64,000 nt of DNA, taken from Luteimonas sp. MC1825 (GTDB lineage: Bacteria > Pseudomonadota > Gammaproteobacteria > Xanthomonadales > Xanthomonadaceae). Within the stretch, counting starts at the first letter, position 1; every line of letters starts with the position of its first letter. The translations under genes and the position numbers were made by a program. Of this stretch, positions 62,526 through 64,000 are shown piece after piece. The stretch covers positions 992,001 through 1,056,000 of the forward strand of contig NZ_CP061714.1 of assembly GCF_014764385.1 (NCBI RefSeq), in the 5' to 3' direction. Under the pieces are notes generated by a model, which saw only the letters and a program-made list of their open reading frames with translations, ran no database searches and was not told where the DNA came from.

Positions 62526-63311
62526 TCAATCGTCCCCGTGGGCCTGGGGCGCGACAGCGGTACGCGCGAGGGCGTGGTCGGGGCAGGCGCGGGGTGGCGC
62601 CGCGGCCGCGCGTCCGGCGGCGCCCTTGGCCTCGGGCTGCGGCCGCTGCGTGGCGACAGGCAGGGGATACAGGGGTGCGCTGTACCAGTCCGACAGGCGC
62701 CCGCACTCGAAATACACCCAGGACGGGCCGTAGACCCAGTGCGAATCGCTGGCGTCGCGCGCCACGGGTTCACCGAGCAGGGCCGTGACGGTGCGACGGT
62801 CCATGCCGGGCTGCAGGCGGACCCTCGCGGACACGTCCGCCGGCGGTGCCGCCGCTGGTGCATCGAGTGACGGCGCGGCCCTCTCGCCGGAGGCCGGCAA
62901 CCAGTGCCATGACGCGCCGGCCACGACCAGCAGCGTCAGCAGCGTGCGCATCCAGACGGCACGCCTGGACGCCGACCCTGGCGCCCGCACCGCCGGGCTG
63001 GTGGCCGCGGGTGGCCCGCCGGCAGGCATGCCCCGGCTGCCACCCCGTCGCGGCGCCGCGGCCCGCGTCGCGGAGGTGCCGGGGGGCGGCTCGCCCGGCA
63101 GGCGGCCGTGCTCGCGGTGGAAGTCCAGCACGGCGGCGTAGCCCACGTTCAGCGCGATGAGCCTGGCCGGGTCGCGTGCCGCCGTGGAGGGGCGGTCCGG
63201 ATGCAGTTCCGCGACCCGCCGGCGATACGCCCGTTTGAAGACCTCCAGCGTGCAGGGTGGCGAGATGCCGAGTTCGGCATACAGCCTCGCGAAGTCCGTG
63301 GCGTGGTTCAT
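62526..63311 (-). CDS. J-domain membrane protein with a BamE-like C-terminal segment
   Basis: 261 residues from MNHATDFARLYAELGISPPC. A J-domain at 1-68 keeps the HPD signature (VAELHPDRPS), so it could stimulate a DnaK-type chaperone in the cytoplasm. A Pro/Ala/Gly linker and one membrane segment follow (about 120-138, WMRTLLTLLVVAGASWHWL). The outside part contains VRLQPGMDRRTVTALLGEP and DSHWVYGPSWVYFECGRLSD, a pattern like SmpA/BamE. The combination is unusual. Between deacetylase and amidotransferase, 16 and 2 bases away, so one operon. Confidence 0.75.
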   Translation of the reverse strand: MNHATDFARLYAELGISPPCTLEVFKRAYRRRVAELHPDRPSTAARDPARLIALNVGYAAVLDFHREHGRLPGEPPPGTSATRAAAPRRGGSRGMPAGGPPAATSPAVRAPGSASRRAVWMRTLLTLLVVAGASWHWLPASGERAAPSLDAPAAAPPADVSARVRLQPGMDRRTVTALLGEPVARDASDSHWVYGPSWVYFECGRLSDWYSAPLYPLPVATQRPQPEAKGAAGRAAAAPPRACPDHALARTAVAPQAHGDD

Positions 63312-63327
63312 CGCCGGGCCGGCGGCG

Positions 63328-64000
63328 TCACGCGGCCAGATGCCGGCAGAACATCTGCGGAAGCTGCACCATTGCCCGGAACAGGTCCTGGCCGGTGTCC
63401 TCGGACACCGGCACGCGCTGCAGGTCCAGGGGTGCCGACGAAGCGCGGGCAACGCCGCCGTAGAAGGAAAAGGCCTGCGCCACCCCGGCGGCACCGAGCA
63501 GCCGCATCGTCTCGTTGTCGAACGCGGTGGGGCCGCCGACCGGATAGGCGAAGTGCGTCATGTCGATTCCGAGCTCCTCCCGCAGGCGCAGGGCGCAGCC
63601 CTCGATCTCCGCACGCTGGTCGTCGAGCGCGAGGCTCGACAGGATCGGATGGTTCACCGTGTGCCCACCGATGGTCATGCCGGCACGGGCCAGGGCGCGG
63701 ACCATGTCCCAGTCCATCCACTGGCCCTCGACCGTCTCCGGGGCCTCGAGGCCGGTCTCGTCGGCAAGCCGGGCGCGGAACGGGACCGTCTGCCCCGAGG
63801 GCAGGTCCTTGTAGATGGCGAGGATGCGCCGTATCACCGCTTCACGGTGCTGGCCGAGGATGATCGGCCCGGGAATCCACGGCGACAGGTCGAGCGCGGC
63901 GCTGGCACTTTCCCGCACCTGCATCGCGATCGCGTCCCACCACGGCAGGAGATTGCGGTCGATGAAGCCGGTGGCGATGAAGAATGCCGCGGGGACGCGA
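63328..64000 (-). CDS. Polysaccharide deacetylase, NodB family (C-terminal part, runs off the window)
   Basis: The last 224 residues are visible. VPAAFFIATGFIDRNLLPWW is the NodB core strand, GMTIGGHTVNHPILSSLALD the metal-binding His-x3-His motif, and THFAYPVGGPTAFDNETM the substrate-side strand. Long insert between the first two. The catalytic Asp would lie upstream, outside the window. It removes acetyl or N-acetyl groups from the polymer; exosortase-A loci commonly carry such a gene. First of the minus-strand trio. Confidence 0.85.
   Translation of the reverse strand, partial: RVPAAFFIATGFIDRNLLPWWDAIAMQVRESASAALDLSPWIPGPIILGQHREAVIRRILAIYKDLPSGQTVPFRARLADETGLEAPETVEGQWMDWDMVRALARAGMTIGGHTVNHPILSSLALDDQRAEIEGCALRLREELGIDMTHFAYPVGGPTAFDNETMRLLGAAGVAQAFSFYGGVARASSAPLDLQRVPVSEDTGQDLFRAMVQLPQMFCRHLAA

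Overview
This is a GC-rich, gene-dense chromosomal window with almost no intergenic space. It most likely comes from a member of the Lysobacteraceae (Xanthomonadaceae), such as a Lysobacter- or Luteimonas-like bacterium. The lexA-recA-recX-alaS-csrA-tRNA-Ser-tRNA-Arg order, the palindromic SOS box TTAGTAGTAATACTACTAA, the TonB-dependent receptors and the RecA/LexA sequences all point there. The genus cannot be fixed from the window. No insertion sequence, integrase, CRISPR array or rRNA operon was seen.

Layout. (1) 1-5.8 kb: the start of a TonB-dependent receptor with its partner lipoprotein, a 2OG-Fe(II) oxygenase, a TonB-C-domain protein, and an enoyl-CoA hydratase / small unknown / nth operon. 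(2) 5.9-9.8 kb: a periplasmic FKBP isomerase, a coupled DUF1289 / NUDIX / sulfurtransferase operon, an enoyl-CoA isomerase and a PCuAC copper chaperone. (3) 9.8-15.6 kb: the most unusual locus. It has a sigma-54-type promoter, two small secreted Gly/Asn/Ser-rich proteins sharing a C-terminal motif, a C39-type cysteine protease, a third secreted protein, a coiled-coil plus beta-barrel outer-membrane channel, and a sigma-54 activator. The layout matches a divergent Fap-type functional amyloid export system. (4) 15.6-21.6 kb: uvrA with a thioesterase, then a secreted subtilisin-like protease. (5) 22-39 kb: housekeeping genes: rplU-rpmA, obg, rpsT, murJ, ribF-ileS-lspA, ispH, tRNA-Thr, radA, ffh with a class IV aminotransferase, rpsP-rimM-trmD-rplS, and an Hsp15 gene. 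(6) 39-46.7 kb: a DUF937 protein, mutS, a globin-coupled diguanylate cyclase and a second TonB-dependent receptor. (7) 46.8-55 kb: a cinA C-terminal-domain gene, an ABC1/UbiB-type kinase, lexA-recA-recX, alaS, csrA and two tRNAs. (8) 55.2-64 kb: the edge of an exopolysaccharide locus of the exosortase-A (PEP-CTERM) associated type. It holds a beta-helix protein, a sugar transferase, an acyl carrier protein, an acyl-CoA ligase, an asparagine-synthase-like amidotransferase, a J-domain membrane protein and a polysaccharide deacetylase that runs off the end.

How the parts connect. The amyloid-like locus, the c-di-GMP cyclase, the CsrA regulator and the exopolysaccharide genes are all systems linked to surface attachment and biofilm in related bacteria. 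DNA repair is also well represented (nth, uvrA, radA, mutS, lexA, recA, recX). Several genes show a -10-like box 6-7 bases before the ATG and no Shine-Dalgarno sequence, which suggests leaderless mRNAs. Several housekeeping promoters share a CCGGTAT-type extended -10 element. All functional calls rest on reading the sequence and remembered family features; no database search was run.
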